Below, in pieces: positions 1 to 8,824 of a stretch of DNA of 64,000 nt. The stretch spans positions 1 through 64,000 of the forward strand of contig NZ_JAMQAW010000029.1 of the NCBI RefSeq assembly GCF_023701525.1. The letters run 5' to 3'. How positions within the stretch are numbered: the stretch's first letter is position 1; each line of letters starts with the position of its first letter. Source of the stretch: Streptomyces albipurpureus. GTDB taxonomy: Bacteria; Actinomycetota; Actinomycetes; Streptomycetales; Streptomycetaceae. The translations under genes and the position numbers were made by a program. The notes beneath the pieces were generated by a model. It saw only the letters and a list, made by a program, of their open reading frames with translations, was not told the origin of the DNA and ran no database searches.

Positions 1-103
1 CGAAACCCACACCACACCAACCCACCCTGACCAGCTAACCAACCACCCCCACACAACGGGGGAACCTCACCCGGGTCAGGGGGCCGGGCTTGGGCTGGGC
101 TTG

Positions 104-133
104 GGATCTCTGGCCTGGGATCTCTGGCTTGGG
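104..133. repeat. 12-16 bp tandem repeat in gene-free left end
   Basis: The block gggatctctggc occurs twice in close succession, followed by the related cttgggtggggg. It lies in the 1-938 stretch, where I see no gene: the reading frames there are short, overlap on all strands and look like nothing known. The main content of that stretch is the larger repeat at 401-850. Confidence 0.5.
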
Positions 134-400
134 TGGGGGCAACACGATCGCCCCCTTCACCCGGCTCCGGGTGACACGTACCACCGAGAACTGGGAAGCG
201 GGGCGCCAACACGCCCGTTCCGGCATCTCCTCCAGGGGACACGCAACCCAGGACAAGGGACATCGGACTTCGGATGGGGGGCGCACAAGAGGTTTCCCGA
301 GAGACAGGGACCAGGGCAAAGAGAGGCAAGGCTCATACGGAGACGCAGAGACCGTCCCCTTGCTTCCTCCAGAGGACGGGTACCCGGGGCAAGAGGAACC

Positions 401-850
401 GGGCTTGGGCGTGGGGGCGCGCAGGGGGTGTCCCCGGAAGCGATCGACGGCAAGACCCGCACACCGGATCAAAGAAGCTCCAGGCCGTCGACGCTGAGGA
501 GTCACCCCCGATAGCACCCCCCAACCCACGCCAACACAGGCTCCCCAGCCCCAAGAACCAAGGCCTCACCCCGGGCAACCCCCACCAACACAGGCCCCTG
601 CCAGGAACCCACCTCAGCCCGTCCGGCGTTTGAGGACGGAACCCTTGGCCCTAGGCGGGGACGACTGAGACGGGGACGGTCGGCCCATGTACCCAGGGCT
701 TCGACCACCAGCAGCCCGAGCAACAGAAAAGGCCCCACCCCCGGTGAGGACACCCAACACGAAGCCGCACAGCCCTGTGCCCAGAGCCTCGGGCACAGGC
801 AGCCCACCCCACCGCAGGCACCCCGCCAAGGGGACCCCGGTGAGGACACA
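401..850 (+). repeat. Dispersed modular repeat, copy R1
   Basis: First of three copies of a 350-450 bp intergenic element (others near 15160-15566 and 16054-16390). It has a 5' module of about 125 bp (401-525) nearly identical to the third copy, a variable middle, a conserved core at 615-646 containing cccgtccggcgtttgagg, and a degenerate 3' part ending in short ggtgaggaca and caccccgccaagggga blocks. No reading frame is conserved between copies, so it is not protein-coding. It sits directly downstream of the 3' end of the response-regulator gene. The 3' boundary is approximate. The core motif is, from memory, common in Streptomyces intergenic regions. Confidence 0.7.
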
Positions 851-938
851 GACAGGAGCGCCCACCCCAGGCACCCCAAAACCTCGGGCGGAATACACCA
901 AGGCGGCCGGCAGCACAGCAACCGGAAGGTGAAGCGGC

Positions 939-1643
939 TCAGTGGGCGCCGCCGCCGGCCCGCACCAGCCCCGTCTCATAGGCCAGCACCACGACCTGCA
1001 CCCGGTCGCGGAGGTTCAGTTTGGTGAGGATACGCCCGACGTGCGTCTTCACCGTGGCCTCCGACAGCACCAGCCGGGCCGCGATCTCGCCGTTCGACAA
1101 CCCCTGCGCGACCAACAGCATCACCTCGCGCTCGCGCTCCGTGAGCCGGTCCACATCCTTGTTCTTCGGCTCGCCGACACCGCTGGGGAGCATGGGCGAG
1201 AAGCGGTCCAGCAGCCTACGGGTGGTGGAGGGGGCGACCACCGCGTCTCCGCTGTGCACCGAGCGGATCGCAGCCAGCAGCTCGCCGGGCGGCACATCCT
1301 TGAGCATAAAGCCGCTGGCGCCGGCCTTCAGTCCGGAGAAGGCGTATTCGTCCAGATCGAAGGTGGTCAGGATCAGCACCTTGGGCGGATTGGGCGCCGC
1401 ACAGATCCGTCGGGTCGCCTCGACCCCGTCCAGCCTCGGCATGCGTACATCCATCAGCACCACGTCCACGGCCGTCGAGCGCAGCACCTCGATCGCCTCT
1501 GCGCCATCGCCGGCCTCGGCGACGACCTCCATGTCCGGCTGGGCGGCGAGCACCATCCGAAAGCCGGTGCGCAGCAGCACCTGATCATCGACGAGCATGA
1601 CTCTTACGTTTGTTGCGGGCGTTCCGGCCGTGGCGTCAGTCAT
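939..1643 (-). CDS. NarL/FixJ-family response regulator
   Basis: A 234-residue two-component response regulator. Residues 13-130 form a receiver domain with the acidic pair DD19-20 and the phospho-acceptor Asp65 in VVLMD; a conserved Lys follows in MLKDVP. Residues 165-230 form a LuxR-type helix-turn-helix (LTEREREVMLL...ATVKTHVGRIL), so it is a DNA-binding transcription factor. Its partner kinase lies immediately upstream on the same strand (1955-3151), separated by 311 bp. No Shine-Dalgarno precedes the ATG, but a TACCCT hexamer (1650-1655, minus strand) ends 6 nt before it, so a leaderless transcript is possible. The signal sensed is unknown. Confidence 0.93.
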   Translation of the reverse strand: MTDATAGTPATNVRVMLVDDQVLLRTGFRMVLAAQPDMEVVAEAGDGAEAIEVLRSTAVDVVLMDVRMPRLDGVEATRRICAAPNPPKVLILTTFDLDEYAFSGLKAGASGFMLKDVPPGELLAAIRSVHSGDAVVAPSTTRRLLDRFSPMLPSGVGEPKNKDVDRLTEREREVMLLVAQGLSNGEIAARLVLSEATVKTHVGRILTKLNLRDRVQVVVLAYETGLVRAGGGAH

Positions 1644-1780
1644 ACCGTCAGGGTACGTAGGTCAGGAAGCAGCGGCGTCGGAACGAGCCGTCGAGAGGTG
1701 TCGCAGCCGAGGAACCGGCCGCCACCAGCGCGCCAACCCCACCGGACCCCAGCCCTCTGGCGAGGGGATGCGATGCGAGG

Positions 1781-1818
1781 GCGGGGTCTCAGGGCGGGGT
1801 CTCAGGGCGCAGGGCGGG
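1781..1818. repeat. Short tandem repeat between kinase and regulator genes
   Basis: The 13-14 bp unit gcggggtctcaggg is repeated about three times with decay. It sits in the 311-bp gap 1644-1954 between the histidine kinase and response-regulator genes. Nothing else recognisable lies in that gap. Confidence 0.5.
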
Positions 1819-1954
1819 GTACGCGGAGCAGGGCCTTCAGGGCGCAGACATTGCTCCGCCGGTACGGGAACGGCCAACCGGGTCCGGGTGGACCCGACTT
1901 AGCGGGTGAGGACCAGGGGCGCCCAAAGGGCCCTGCCCCGGGCTTCGGAGGCTG

Positions 1955-3151
1955 TCAGGAGGCCTTCATCGGCAGCAGGGCGCTGATGCGAAAGCCTCCA
2001 CCCGGCCGTGGCCCGGCGTCCAGCGTTCCGCCGACCATACCGATGCGCTCACGCATCCCGATGAGCCCATGCCCCTGCCCGTCCACGCCCCCGTCCTCGT
2101 ACAGCTCATGCGAGGAACCACGGCCGTCGTCCTCCACCAGCAGACCGAGGCCGTCGTCGAAGTAGACCAGCCGTACGCTGGCGCCGACCTCCGGGCCGGC
2201 GTGCTTGCGGGTATTGGTCAGTGCTTCCTGGACGATGCGGTACGCAGTGAGCTCGACGCCGCTCGGCAGCGGCCTCGGAGTCCCCTCGATCTTGAAGTCC
2301 ACGGTCAGACCCGCTCGGCGGACCTGCTCGACCAGATCCTCGATCTGCTGCACATCCGGCTGCGGCACATACTCCCCGCTCTCCGGGTCATCGCCGGTCC
2401 GCAGCACACCGAGGAGTCGGCGCATCTCGGCAAGCGCCTGGCGGCCCGTGGTGGAGATGGTGTCCAGTGCCTGTTTGGCCTGGTCGGGCGCGGCGTCGAG
2501 CACATAGGCGGCACCATCGGCCTGGACGACCATGACCGACACATTGTGCGCGACCACATCGTGCAGCTCACGGGCGATCCTTGCCCGCTCGGCCGCCACC
2601 GCGACCTTTGCCTGTGCCTCACGTTCCCGCTCCAGCCGGGTGGCGCGCTCCTCCAGCTGGGCGAAGTAGGCCCGGCGGGTGCGTATCGAGTCGCCCAGCA
2701 CCCAGGCGAGGGCGAACGGCACGGCCAGGAAGATCACGAGGAATACGTTCTGCGTCGTCGTGGCCTCGGGCGGCGGCCAGCGCAGCTGCGCCAGCGGGGA
2801 GGCGACGAGACCGCCGGCGAGCGCGAGCCGGGACGCCCAGCGGGAGCGGTCGTGCGCGGCGACGGTGTAGATGATCACGAGCATCGCGAAGTCGGCCGTG
2901 TTGATCGGCACGTCCAGGACGAGCTGCCCGATACCGGCGACGGCACCGAGCACCAGCATCTGCTCCGGCCTACGGCGGCGCATCGCGACGACCAGGCTGA
3001 GCGCCGCCCCGAGGAGCAGGGCGGCCCAGGCGGGTCCGGTGCCGCCCGTACCGGTGGCTACCCACAGCATGGTGAACCCAAAGAGGACGACGCCCCAGAA
3101 GGTGTCGACGCCCGTTGGGTGTCTGCGGATGAAGTCATAGACGCGCTGCAC
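1955..3151 (-). CDS. Two-component sensor histidine kinase, HisKA_3 family
   Basis: A 398-residue membrane kinase. About five hydrophobic segments fill residues 15-155; then comes a charged coiled coil (160-190) and a HisKA_3 dimerisation domain with phospho-acceptor His197 in ARELHDVVAH. The HATPase domain shows an N-box (IVQEALTNTRKHA) and a G-box (VEDDGRG). No extracellular sensor loop is evident, so the signal is probably sensed in or near the membrane. It is transcribed ahead of the NarL-type regulator, its likely partner. The GTG start has no ribosome-binding site; TACTCT (minus strand, 3159-3164) ends 7 nt upstream, pointing to leaderless translation. A palindrome lies just behind this promoter. 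Confidence 0.92.
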   Translation of the reverse strand: MQRVYDFIRRHPTGVDTFWGVVLFGFTMLWVATGTGGTGPAWAALLLGAALSLVVAMRRRRPEQMLVLGAVAGIGQLVLDVPINTADFAMLVIIYTVAAHDRSRWASRLALAGGLVASPLAQLRWPPPEATTTQNVFLVIFLAVPFALAWVLGDSIRTRRAYFAQLEERATRLEREREAQAKVAVAAERARIARELHDVVAHNVSVMVVQADGAAYVLDAAPDQAKQALDTISTTGRQALAEMRRLLGVLRTGDDPESGEYVPQPDVQQIEDLVEQVRRAGLTVDFKIEGTPRPLPSGVELTAYRIVQEALTNTRKHAGPEVGASVRLVYFDDGLGLLVEDDGRGSSHELYEDGGVDGQGHGLIGMRERIGMVGGTLDAGPRPGGGFRISALLPMKAS

Positions 3152-3165
3152 GTAACCCAGAGTAG

Positions 3166-3183
3166 GGAACCTTGCAAGGTACC
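3166..3183. promoter_or_regulatory. Palindromic operator candidate at the kinase promoter
   Basis: ACCTTGCAAGGT (3169-3180) is a perfect 12-bp palindrome. It extends to an 18-bp near-palindrome with one mismatched pair. It sits immediately behind the inferred -10 element (TACTCT, 3159-3164 on the minus strand) of the histidine kinase and about 65 bp upstream of the divergent methyltransferase start. The position fits autoregulation by the adjacent response regulator; that assignment is inference. Confidence 0.6.
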
Positions 3184-3247
3184 GGGGTCAACCGCCAGAT
3201 CGATCCATACAGCGGAGGCGTACTCCGCAAGGTGGAGACTTACGCAT

Positions 3248-4228
3248 GTGACGGACGAGAAGTGTGAATGGCGGGGCTGGCGGGAAGCTACGGAGGCCGC
3301 TCTTTACGGGCCTGACGGTTTCTACCTTCGCCCCGAGGGTCCCGCAGGGCATTTCCGTACCTCTGTACATGCCTCGCCCCTCTTCGCCGCGGCAATCGCC
3401 CGACTGCTGCGCACGACGGTGGAGGAACTCGGGACACTCGCGGATGATCCGGTGATCGTGGACATGGGCGCGGGGCGCGGAGAGCTGTTGAGCGGGGTGC
3501 TGGCGGCTCTGCCACCCGGCTTCCCGGTACGGGCCTACGCCGTGGAACGCGCCGCCCGCCCCGAGGGCCTGGACGCGCGGATCGAGTGGACGCACCAGGC
3601 CCCGCACGGGGTCAGCGGGCTGCTCTTCGCCAATGAGTGGCTCGACAACGTCCCGGTGGACATCGCGGAGGTCGACGATGACGGGGTGGTGCGCCAGGTC
3701 CTGGTCCACCCTGACGGCAGCGAACGCCTCGGTCAGCCGGTGACCGGCAACGACGCGCGGTGGCTGGCGCGCTGGTGGCCGCTGGAGGAGCCGGGCGCGC
3801 GGGCGGAGATCGGATGGCCACGGGACGAGGCATGGGCGGGGGCGGTGTCGACGCTGAGCGCGGGGCTGGCGGTGGCGGTCGACTACGCGCACACGGCACA
3901 GGCTCGCCCGCTGTTCGGCACCTTGACCGGTTTTCGCGAGGGCCGGGAGGTACGACCGGTGCCGGATGGGAGCTGCGACCTCACCACTCATGTGGCGCTG
4001 GACGCGTGTGCGCTGCCGGGGGCGGTGCTCACCTCCCAGCGCGAGTCGCTACGGGCCCTGGGAGTCGCCCCGCAGCGCCCCCCGCTCTCCCAGGCGACCA
4101 CGGACCCGTCCGGCTACCTTCGTGCGCTGTCCGCGGCGACGGAGGCGGCCGAACTACTGCTCCCCGGCGGGCTAGGTGACTTCAGCTGGCTCCACCAGCG
4201 GGTTCCCACCGGGGCCGCGGGCGCCTGA
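3248..4228 (+). CDS. SAM-dependent methyltransferase, MidA/NDUFAF7-like
   Basis: A 326-residue class I methyltransferase of the DUF185 (MidA/NDUFAF7) type. Evidence is the SAM-binding loop IVDMGAGRGELLSG around residues 75-90 and the family-typical LFANEWLDNVPV segment (compare ANEFxDxLPV). The GTG at 3248 is chosen because GGTGGAG lies about 11 nt upstream and the protein then starts just before the first conserved block; the open frame continues far upstream only as a shadow of the kinase gene. In mitochondria NDUFAF7 dimethylates an arginine of NDUFS2, the NuoD homologue. Here the next gene encodes a NuoD paralogue, so complex I-related modification is a reasonable hypothesis. Confidence 0.82.
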   Translation: MTDEKCEWRGWREATEAALYGPDGFYLRPEGPAGHFRTSVHASPLFAAAIARLLRTTVEELGTLADDPVIVDMGAGRGELLSGVLAALPPGFPVRAYAVERAARPEGLDARIEWTHQAPHGVSGLLFANEWLDNVPVDIAEVDDDGVVRQVLVHPDGSERLGQPVTGNDARWLARWWPLEEPGARAEIGWPRDEAWAGAVSTLSAGLAVAVDYAHTAQARPLFGTLTGFREGREVRPVPDGSCDLTTHVALDACALPGAVLTSQRESLRALGVAPQRPPLSQATTDPSGYLRALSAATEAAELLLPGGLGDFSWLHQRVPTGAAGA

Positions 4229-4256
4229 GAGGCCCGGGCCGGCCTCTTCCTCACCG

Positions 4257-4283
4257 CGAATCAGCGCGAATCAGCGCGAAATC
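4257..4283. repeat. Short direct repeats upstream of nuoD paralogue
   Basis: The unit cgaatcagcg occurs in tandem about 2.5 times (gcgaatcagcgcgaatcagcg). It is the only structure I see in the 335-bp non-coding stretch 4229-4563 between the methyltransferase and the nuoD-like gene. Confidence 0.45.
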
Positions 4284-4563
4284 GGGTGACCGAGGGAGGG
4301 CTGGGCGCGGGCCTACGGTGTCGTACCGGGAACGCGGCTCGGGCAGTAGATGAGAGTGCGGCTGGGGACGTCGATGGCGTACGCCGGATGCTTTGGGCGG
4401 GTGAGCGCCTGCCAGGCGCGGGTTGAGTGGGTACGGGGATGGGCTGAGGTGGCCCCAGATGAGGTTCTGGCACTGATGAGCGGGCTGGTGTAAGGGGGCG
4501 GGGCGGGCTCCCCCCGGGGACCGGCCTCCGGGGGCGCCCTCGGAGCGGGGGATACTGATCCCC

Positions 4564-5706
4564 ATGACGGAGACCACCCTCGGTATCGGCGGAGCCGCAG
4601 AAAGCACCGACATGGTGCTGAACATCGGCCCCCAGCACCCTTCCACGCACGGCGTCCTCCGGCTCCGTCTGGTCCTGGACGGCGAGGTGATCCAGCACGC
4701 CGAACCCGTCATCGGCTATATGCACCGGGGCGCCGAGAAACTCTTCGAGGCCCGCGACTACCGGCAGATCGTGATGCTCGCCAACCGCCATGACTGGCTT
4801 TCGGCGTTCTCCAACGAGCTGGGTGTGGTGATGGCCGTCGAGCGGATGCTGGGCATGGAGGTCCCCGAGCGGGCGGTCTGGACCCGCACACTCCTCGCCG
4901 AGTTGAACCGGGTGCTCAACCATCTGATGTTCCTGGGCTCGTACCCCCTCGAACTCGGCGGCATCACCCCCGTCTTCCACGCCTTCCGGGAACGCGAAGA
5001 ACTCCAGAGCGTCATGGAGGAGATCTCCGGCGGCCGAATGCACTACATGTTCAATCGGGTCGGTGGACTGAAGGAGGACCTACCCGCCGGCTGGACAGGG
5101 CGCGTACGGCAGGTCGTGGCCGAGGTCCGCTCCCGTATGGATGTGTACGACCGGTTGGTGCTCGGTAATGAGATCTTCCGCGGCCGCACCCGCGATGTGG
5201 GCGTCCTCTCCGCCGCAGCGGTGCATGGCTATGGCGTCAGCGGACCGATCGCCCGGGCTTCCGGTGTGGACTTCGACCTCCGTCGGGACGAGCCCTATCT
5301 CGCCTACGGGGAGCTGCGGGACACGCTCAAGGTGGTCACTCGCGCGGAGGGCGACTGCCTGGCCCGCTTCGAAGTGCTGCTGGACCAGACACACAACGCA
5401 CTGGAACTGGCTGACGCCTGCCTCGACCGGATCGCCCAGCTGCCGCCCGGGCCCATCAACCAGCGGTTGCCCAAGGTACTCAAGGCCCCCGAGGGCCACA
5501 CCTACGCCTGGACCGAGAACCCCCTCGGCATCAACGGCTACTACCTGGTCTCCAAGGGCGAGAAGACGCCCTATCGGTTGAAGCTGCGCTCAGCCTCGTA
5601 CAACAACATCCAGGTCCTTGCGGAACTGCTTCCGGGGACCCAGGTCGCGGACATGGTGGCGATCCTCGGCTCGCTGTTCTTTGTCGTCGGCGATATCGAC
5701 AAGTAG
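4564..5706 (+). CDS. nuoD2: NADH-quinone oxidoreductase subunit D paralogue (NuoD2)
   Basis: A 380-residue homologue of the 49-kDa/NuoD subunit, the quinone-site subunit of respiratory complex I. The N-terminal signature NIGPQHPSTHGVLRL is present (residues 20-34), followed by GYMHRGAEKL (51-60), NHLMFLGS, VGGLKEDLP and a C-terminal GSLFFVVGDIDK. Quinone-pocket His26 and the GVLR and HRG arginines are intact, so it looks functional. It stands alone: no other nuo gene is in the window, so it is a second copy outside the main nuo operon, or belongs to a different hydrogenase-like complex. The upstream methyltransferase is of the family that modifies NuoD homologues in mitochondria. Confidence 0.92.
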   Translation: MTETTLGIGGAAESTDMVLNIGPQHPSTHGVLRLRLVLDGEVIQHAEPVIGYMHRGAEKLFEARDYRQIVMLANRHDWLSAFSNELGVVMAVERMLGMEVPERAVWTRTLLAELNRVLNHLMFLGSYPLELGGITPVFHAFREREELQSVMEEISGGRMHYMFNRVGGLKEDLPAGWTGRVRQVVAEVRSRMDVYDRLVLGNEIFRGRTRDVGVLSAAAVHGYGVSGPIARASGVDFDLRRDEPYLAYGELRDTLKVVTRAEGDCLARFEVLLDQTHNALELADACLDRIAQLPPGPINQRLPKVLKAPEGHTYAWTENPLGINGYYLVSKGEKTPYRLKLRSASYNNIQVLAELLPGTQVADMVAILGSLFFVVGDIDK

Positions 5707-6027
5707 CGTCGTCCAGCCGATGGGTCACAGCTGAGCGGGCACTCAAACAGGCTCGCCTCCTGCCGGTGGCAGAGGCGAGGCAGCGCTGTATCGGGCGCCG
5801 CTCCAGGGTGTCGCCATGGCTTTGGGGGCAAGGCCTGGCCACGGGCCCTCGGACGCGGAGCTCCATCGACTGCGCGGCTTCCGGGCATGTGGCCGGGGTC
5901 CGGGGTTGCTTGGGGAGTGCCCGATCGCCCGCTGAGGCCGTCCTCAGACCGTGATCCACGTCAGATCAGGGCTCCTGGCGGGCCCGCCCCGGGGACCCGG
6001 TGCGGGAATCGGGCGCCAAGAGCAGGT

Positions 6028-7488
6028 CTAGGAGCTGACGGCCCTGCGCAGTTTGCCCGCCGGCACTCCCTCAGGCTCCGGCTCCTCATGGCCCGTCAGA
6101 TCGATGACATCGCCGACCGCACGCGTGGAGCCATCGCGCTGCGCGGCCATGGCCTCCTCACCCACCACATCGGCGAGGTCTTCCTCCTGCACACTCGGCA
6201 CGGTCGCGATGGCCCGGCCCTTGGCGCTCTGAGCACCATTCGCGCTAGCGGTCGGGGCAGGCGCGGCGTGCCGACCGGCCGAGGGGCGAGGTCCGGTCGA
6301 GGGGCGAACGGGCGCCAGAGGGCGGGGGGCGTTCGGGTTCGCCACGGCAGCGGTCTGCGCATCCTCCGTCCGACCGGCCTCGGGCGGCTGTGACTCCTCC
6401 CGCTGCGAGGGAACCGTCTCGGACGGGTCCTGCGGGGGGATCGTCCCGGCTGCACGCTGTGCGCCGAAGAAGTTGAACCCGCCTTCGGTTCGGGAGTCGC
6501 CAGGGCGATGGCGCGGACCGTAGGGGGCGATCCCTCCGGGCCTTGGGGCGGCACGGAGGGCGGGGACGGCGGCCGCCGGACGGGTGTGCTCCTCCTCGGC
6601 GCCCGCCTCGGGCTTCCCCGGCGGCTCAGCCACCTCGCTGACTACTTCTGGGCTGACCACCTCTGGGCTTGGCTCACTGCTTGATTCACTGGCCGTGCTC
6701 GCCTTGTCGGCCGTGCTCGATTCATCAGCGGCCCCACTCACCGGCCCACTCGCCGTCCTGTTGACCGACTCGCCCGTGGACTTGACGATCGATGTGCTGG
6801 CCGGCTTGGTGGCTGACTTCGGTTCCGAGTCCTCTGGGGACTCTGAGGACACTGCGGACTCTGCGGACACTGGGGACTCCGCGGACTCGGAGTCCCGCTC
6901 CTGGGCTTCGTCGGCCAGGCGCTTCTGCTGTTGCGCCGCGGCATTGGCGGTCAGTTCGTCCAGAGCCTTGGTGGCACGGAGGTAGACGGCTGCCGTGGGC
7001 GTCTGCCCGACCGAGAGCAGTGCCTTGGGAGTGGTCGCCTCAATCGTGAGTTGCCGACGCTCTTCCAACGCTCCAGCGCGCTCGGTCTCCGCGGTGGCGT
7101 ACCGCCGTAGAAGAAAGGCGTGTTCGCCGCGGAGCGCCGCCAGCTCCACCCTCTTGGCGCGCAGCTTCGCGTCAAGTTTGACCCGCAGATCGCGCGATGC
7201 CTCCGCGTCCGCCTCCAACTCGGCTATTCGTTCCTCGGTTTGCCAGGCGTCGTTGAGGCGACCGCGGGTGAGATCGGCGACCTGACGGCCCGCCTCACGG
7301 TCCCACATACGCATCATCACGGCGCCGGTGACGGCGGCTGCCGCAGCGGCGGCGACCAGGGTCCGAAGCATGACGGGATCTATCAGTGTCCACGAGCCGA
7401 CGACACAGAGCGCCGAAGCTCCGGCGACCGCGGACGGCGGCAGCAGCTTGTGCAGGGGTGGGGAATGGCGGTGACGTCCACGTGGCAT
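6028..7488 (-). CDS. Membrane-anchored coiled-coil protein of unknown function
   Basis: A 486-residue protein that I cannot assign. It starts MPRGRHRHSPPLHKLLPP, then two hydrophobic segments (about 15-30 and 35-55), then a charged helical stretch likely to be coiled coil (60-150, RIAELEADAEASRDL...). A long Ser/Glu/Pro-rich disordered region (195-400) follows, and a short acidic then basic tail (DVIDLTGHEEPEPEG...KLRRAVSS). The ATG at 7488 is preferred over the in-frame TTG at 7518, because the basic N-terminus then begins the protein; neither has a good ribosome-binding site. The 321-bp gap downstream (5707-6027) shows nothing recognisable. Confidence 0.8.
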   Translation of the reverse strand: MPRGRHRHSPPLHKLLPPSAVAGASALCVVGSWTLIDPVMLRTLVAAAAAAAVTGAVMMRMWDREAGRQVADLTRGRLNDAWQTEERIAELEADAEASRDLRVKLDAKLRAKRVELAALRGEHAFLLRRYATAETERAGALEERRQLTIEATTPKALLSVGQTPTAAVYLRATKALDELTANAAAQQQKRLADEAQERDSESAESPVSAESAVSSESPEDSEPKSATKPASTSIVKSTGESVNRTASGPVSGAADESSTADKASTASESSSEPSPEVVSPEVVSEVAEPPGKPEAGAEEEHTRPAAAVPALRAAPRPGGIAPYGPRHRPGDSRTEGGFNFFGAQRAAGTIPPQDPSETVPSQREESQPPEAGRTEDAQTAAVANPNAPRPLAPVRPSTGPRPSAGRHAAPAPTASANGAQSAKGRAIATVPSVQEEDLADVVGEEAMAAQRDGSTRAVGDVIDLTGHEEPEPEGVPAGKLRRAVSS

Positions 7489-7659
7489 GGCCAGAAATTT
7501 ACCGTGAGTAGACGTCAAATGGGATGGTGGGTCCTCAATTCGCTCGTCTTATCTTGTCAAGGATCGCTGAGCGCCGCTCAAACCACAGCGCACGCACGCA
7601 TCAAACCGGCCCCGGAGCTTTCCAGCACAACTCGGCGGACCGCTCCGGGACGCACATTC

Positions 7660-8631
7660 CTACTTGTTGAGCAGGCCCTTGGACTCCAGATACTCCTTGG
7701 CCGCGTCCTTGGGCTTCGCCCTCTCGGCGTCCACCTTGCGGTTCAACTCCGCCAGATCGGCGGTCGTCAGTGCCTTGGTGAGCCTGCCGAGCACCTCGGC
7801 TATCTCCGCGCTTCCCGCGTCCTTGGCATTGACCACCGGCAGGACATTGTCCGCGTTCTGAAGTTTCTTGTCGTCTTCCAGAAGCACCAATCCATCGAGC
7901 ACGGCGTCGGTGGTCGTCGTGAGCGCAAGCTGTACGGCCCCGTCCCTGAGTGCCTGCTTGGACTGCGGGGTGCCCACGCCCTTGGGGTCGACTCCGGTGA
8001 CGTCGATGCCGTACTTGGCCTTCAGCCCAGGCGCACAGAACGGCCGCACTTCACACTCATCACCTGCTGCGATCTTGACCTTCAGTCGGGATCTGCCAAG
8101 ATCAGAAAGCGTCTTCAGGTTGTTCTTCTCGGCGAATTGCCTGCTCACCGCAAAGGCGTTCTGATCGACGGCCTCACCGGGCGGAAGCACCTTCAGACCG
8201 CGCGGTTCGGCGAGCTTGGTGAGTGCGGCGACGGTCGCGTTCACATCGCTGGAGGCAACGGGCTTCTCCTCGGGCGCCTTGGGCCCGTTCGCCTTTGCGT
8301 TGAGGAATTCCGCAATCGTGGCCGCATATTCCGGCACGATGTCGATCTCGCCCTTCTCCAGCGAAGGTTCGTACAGTTCGCGGTTCTTCACCGTGGTGAT
8401 GGACGTCTGGTAACCGCTGTGGGCCAGGATCTGGGCATACAACTCGGCCAGGACCCTGGACTCGGTGAAGGATGCCGCTCCCACGACGAGGGAGCCCTTC
8501 TTGCCCGAGCCATCGGCCTTCCCGTCGTCGTCCTTCGACTTCTCCAGGGTGTCTCCGCCACAGGCGACGAGAGAACCCGTCAGGGCAGCCGCGGCCAGTA
8601 CTACTCCCGCGCTTCGAGAGGTCTTGCGCAT
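7660..8631 (-). CDS. Glycine betaine/choline-type ABC transporter substrate-binding lipoprotein
   Basis: A 323-residue extracytoplasmic solute receptor. The signal peptide ends in a lipobox with Cys24 (SLVAC), so it is a lipoprotein. The mature part reads like the OpuAC/ProX/OsmF fold (VGAASFTESRVLAELYAQIL...LKVLPPGEAVDQNAFAVS...), which binds quaternary amines such as glycine betaine, choline or carnitine. GGAG sits about 6 nt before the ATG. It lies downstream of two permease genes on the same strand with a 193-bp gap, and completes an OpuC-type system with the divergent ATPase at 10458. The exact ligand cannot be read from sequence. Confidence 0.9.
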   Translation of the reverse strand: MRKTSRSAGVVLAAAALTGSLVACGGDTLEKSKDDDGKADGSGKKGSLVVGAASFTESRVLAELYAQILAHSGYQTSITTVKNRELYEPSLEKGEIDIVPEYAATIAEFLNAKANGPKAPEEKPVASSDVNATVAALTKLAEPRGLKVLPPGEAVDQNAFAVSRQFAEKNNLKTLSDLGRSRLKVKIAAGDECEVRPFCAPGLKAKYGIDVTGVDPKGVGTPQSKQALRDGAVQLALTTTTDAVLDGLVLLEDDKKLQNADNVLPVVNAKDAGSAEIAEVLGRLTKALTTADLAELNRKVDAERAKPKDAAKEYLESKGLLNK

Positions 8632-8824
8632 CAGGTTCTCCGTCCAAGAGATCTATCAGAGGGTTGGTTCGGCGGAGGCGTCGTCAGGCCCTGCTCGGGC
8701 CGACGGGCCACCACGGTCCGATGGTTGACCGAGGCAGCGAAACGGAGTGGGTCACGGGTGATGGCTTGGTGAGCGGAGGAACAACGGGGACCGGCCCGTA
8801 AGCCCTGGAGACCGCCCACGAGGC

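Noticed and set aside
942..2165. 407-codon plus-strand frame over the two-component genes
   Set aside because: Lies opposite the response regulator and kinase genes, whose conserved motifs are unmistakable; it has no domain and arises from high-GC codon bias.
2069..3247. N-terminal extension of the methyltransferase frame
   Set aside because: The extension is the antisense of the histidine kinase gene; a GTG with a ribosome-binding site at 3248 starts the conserved protein.
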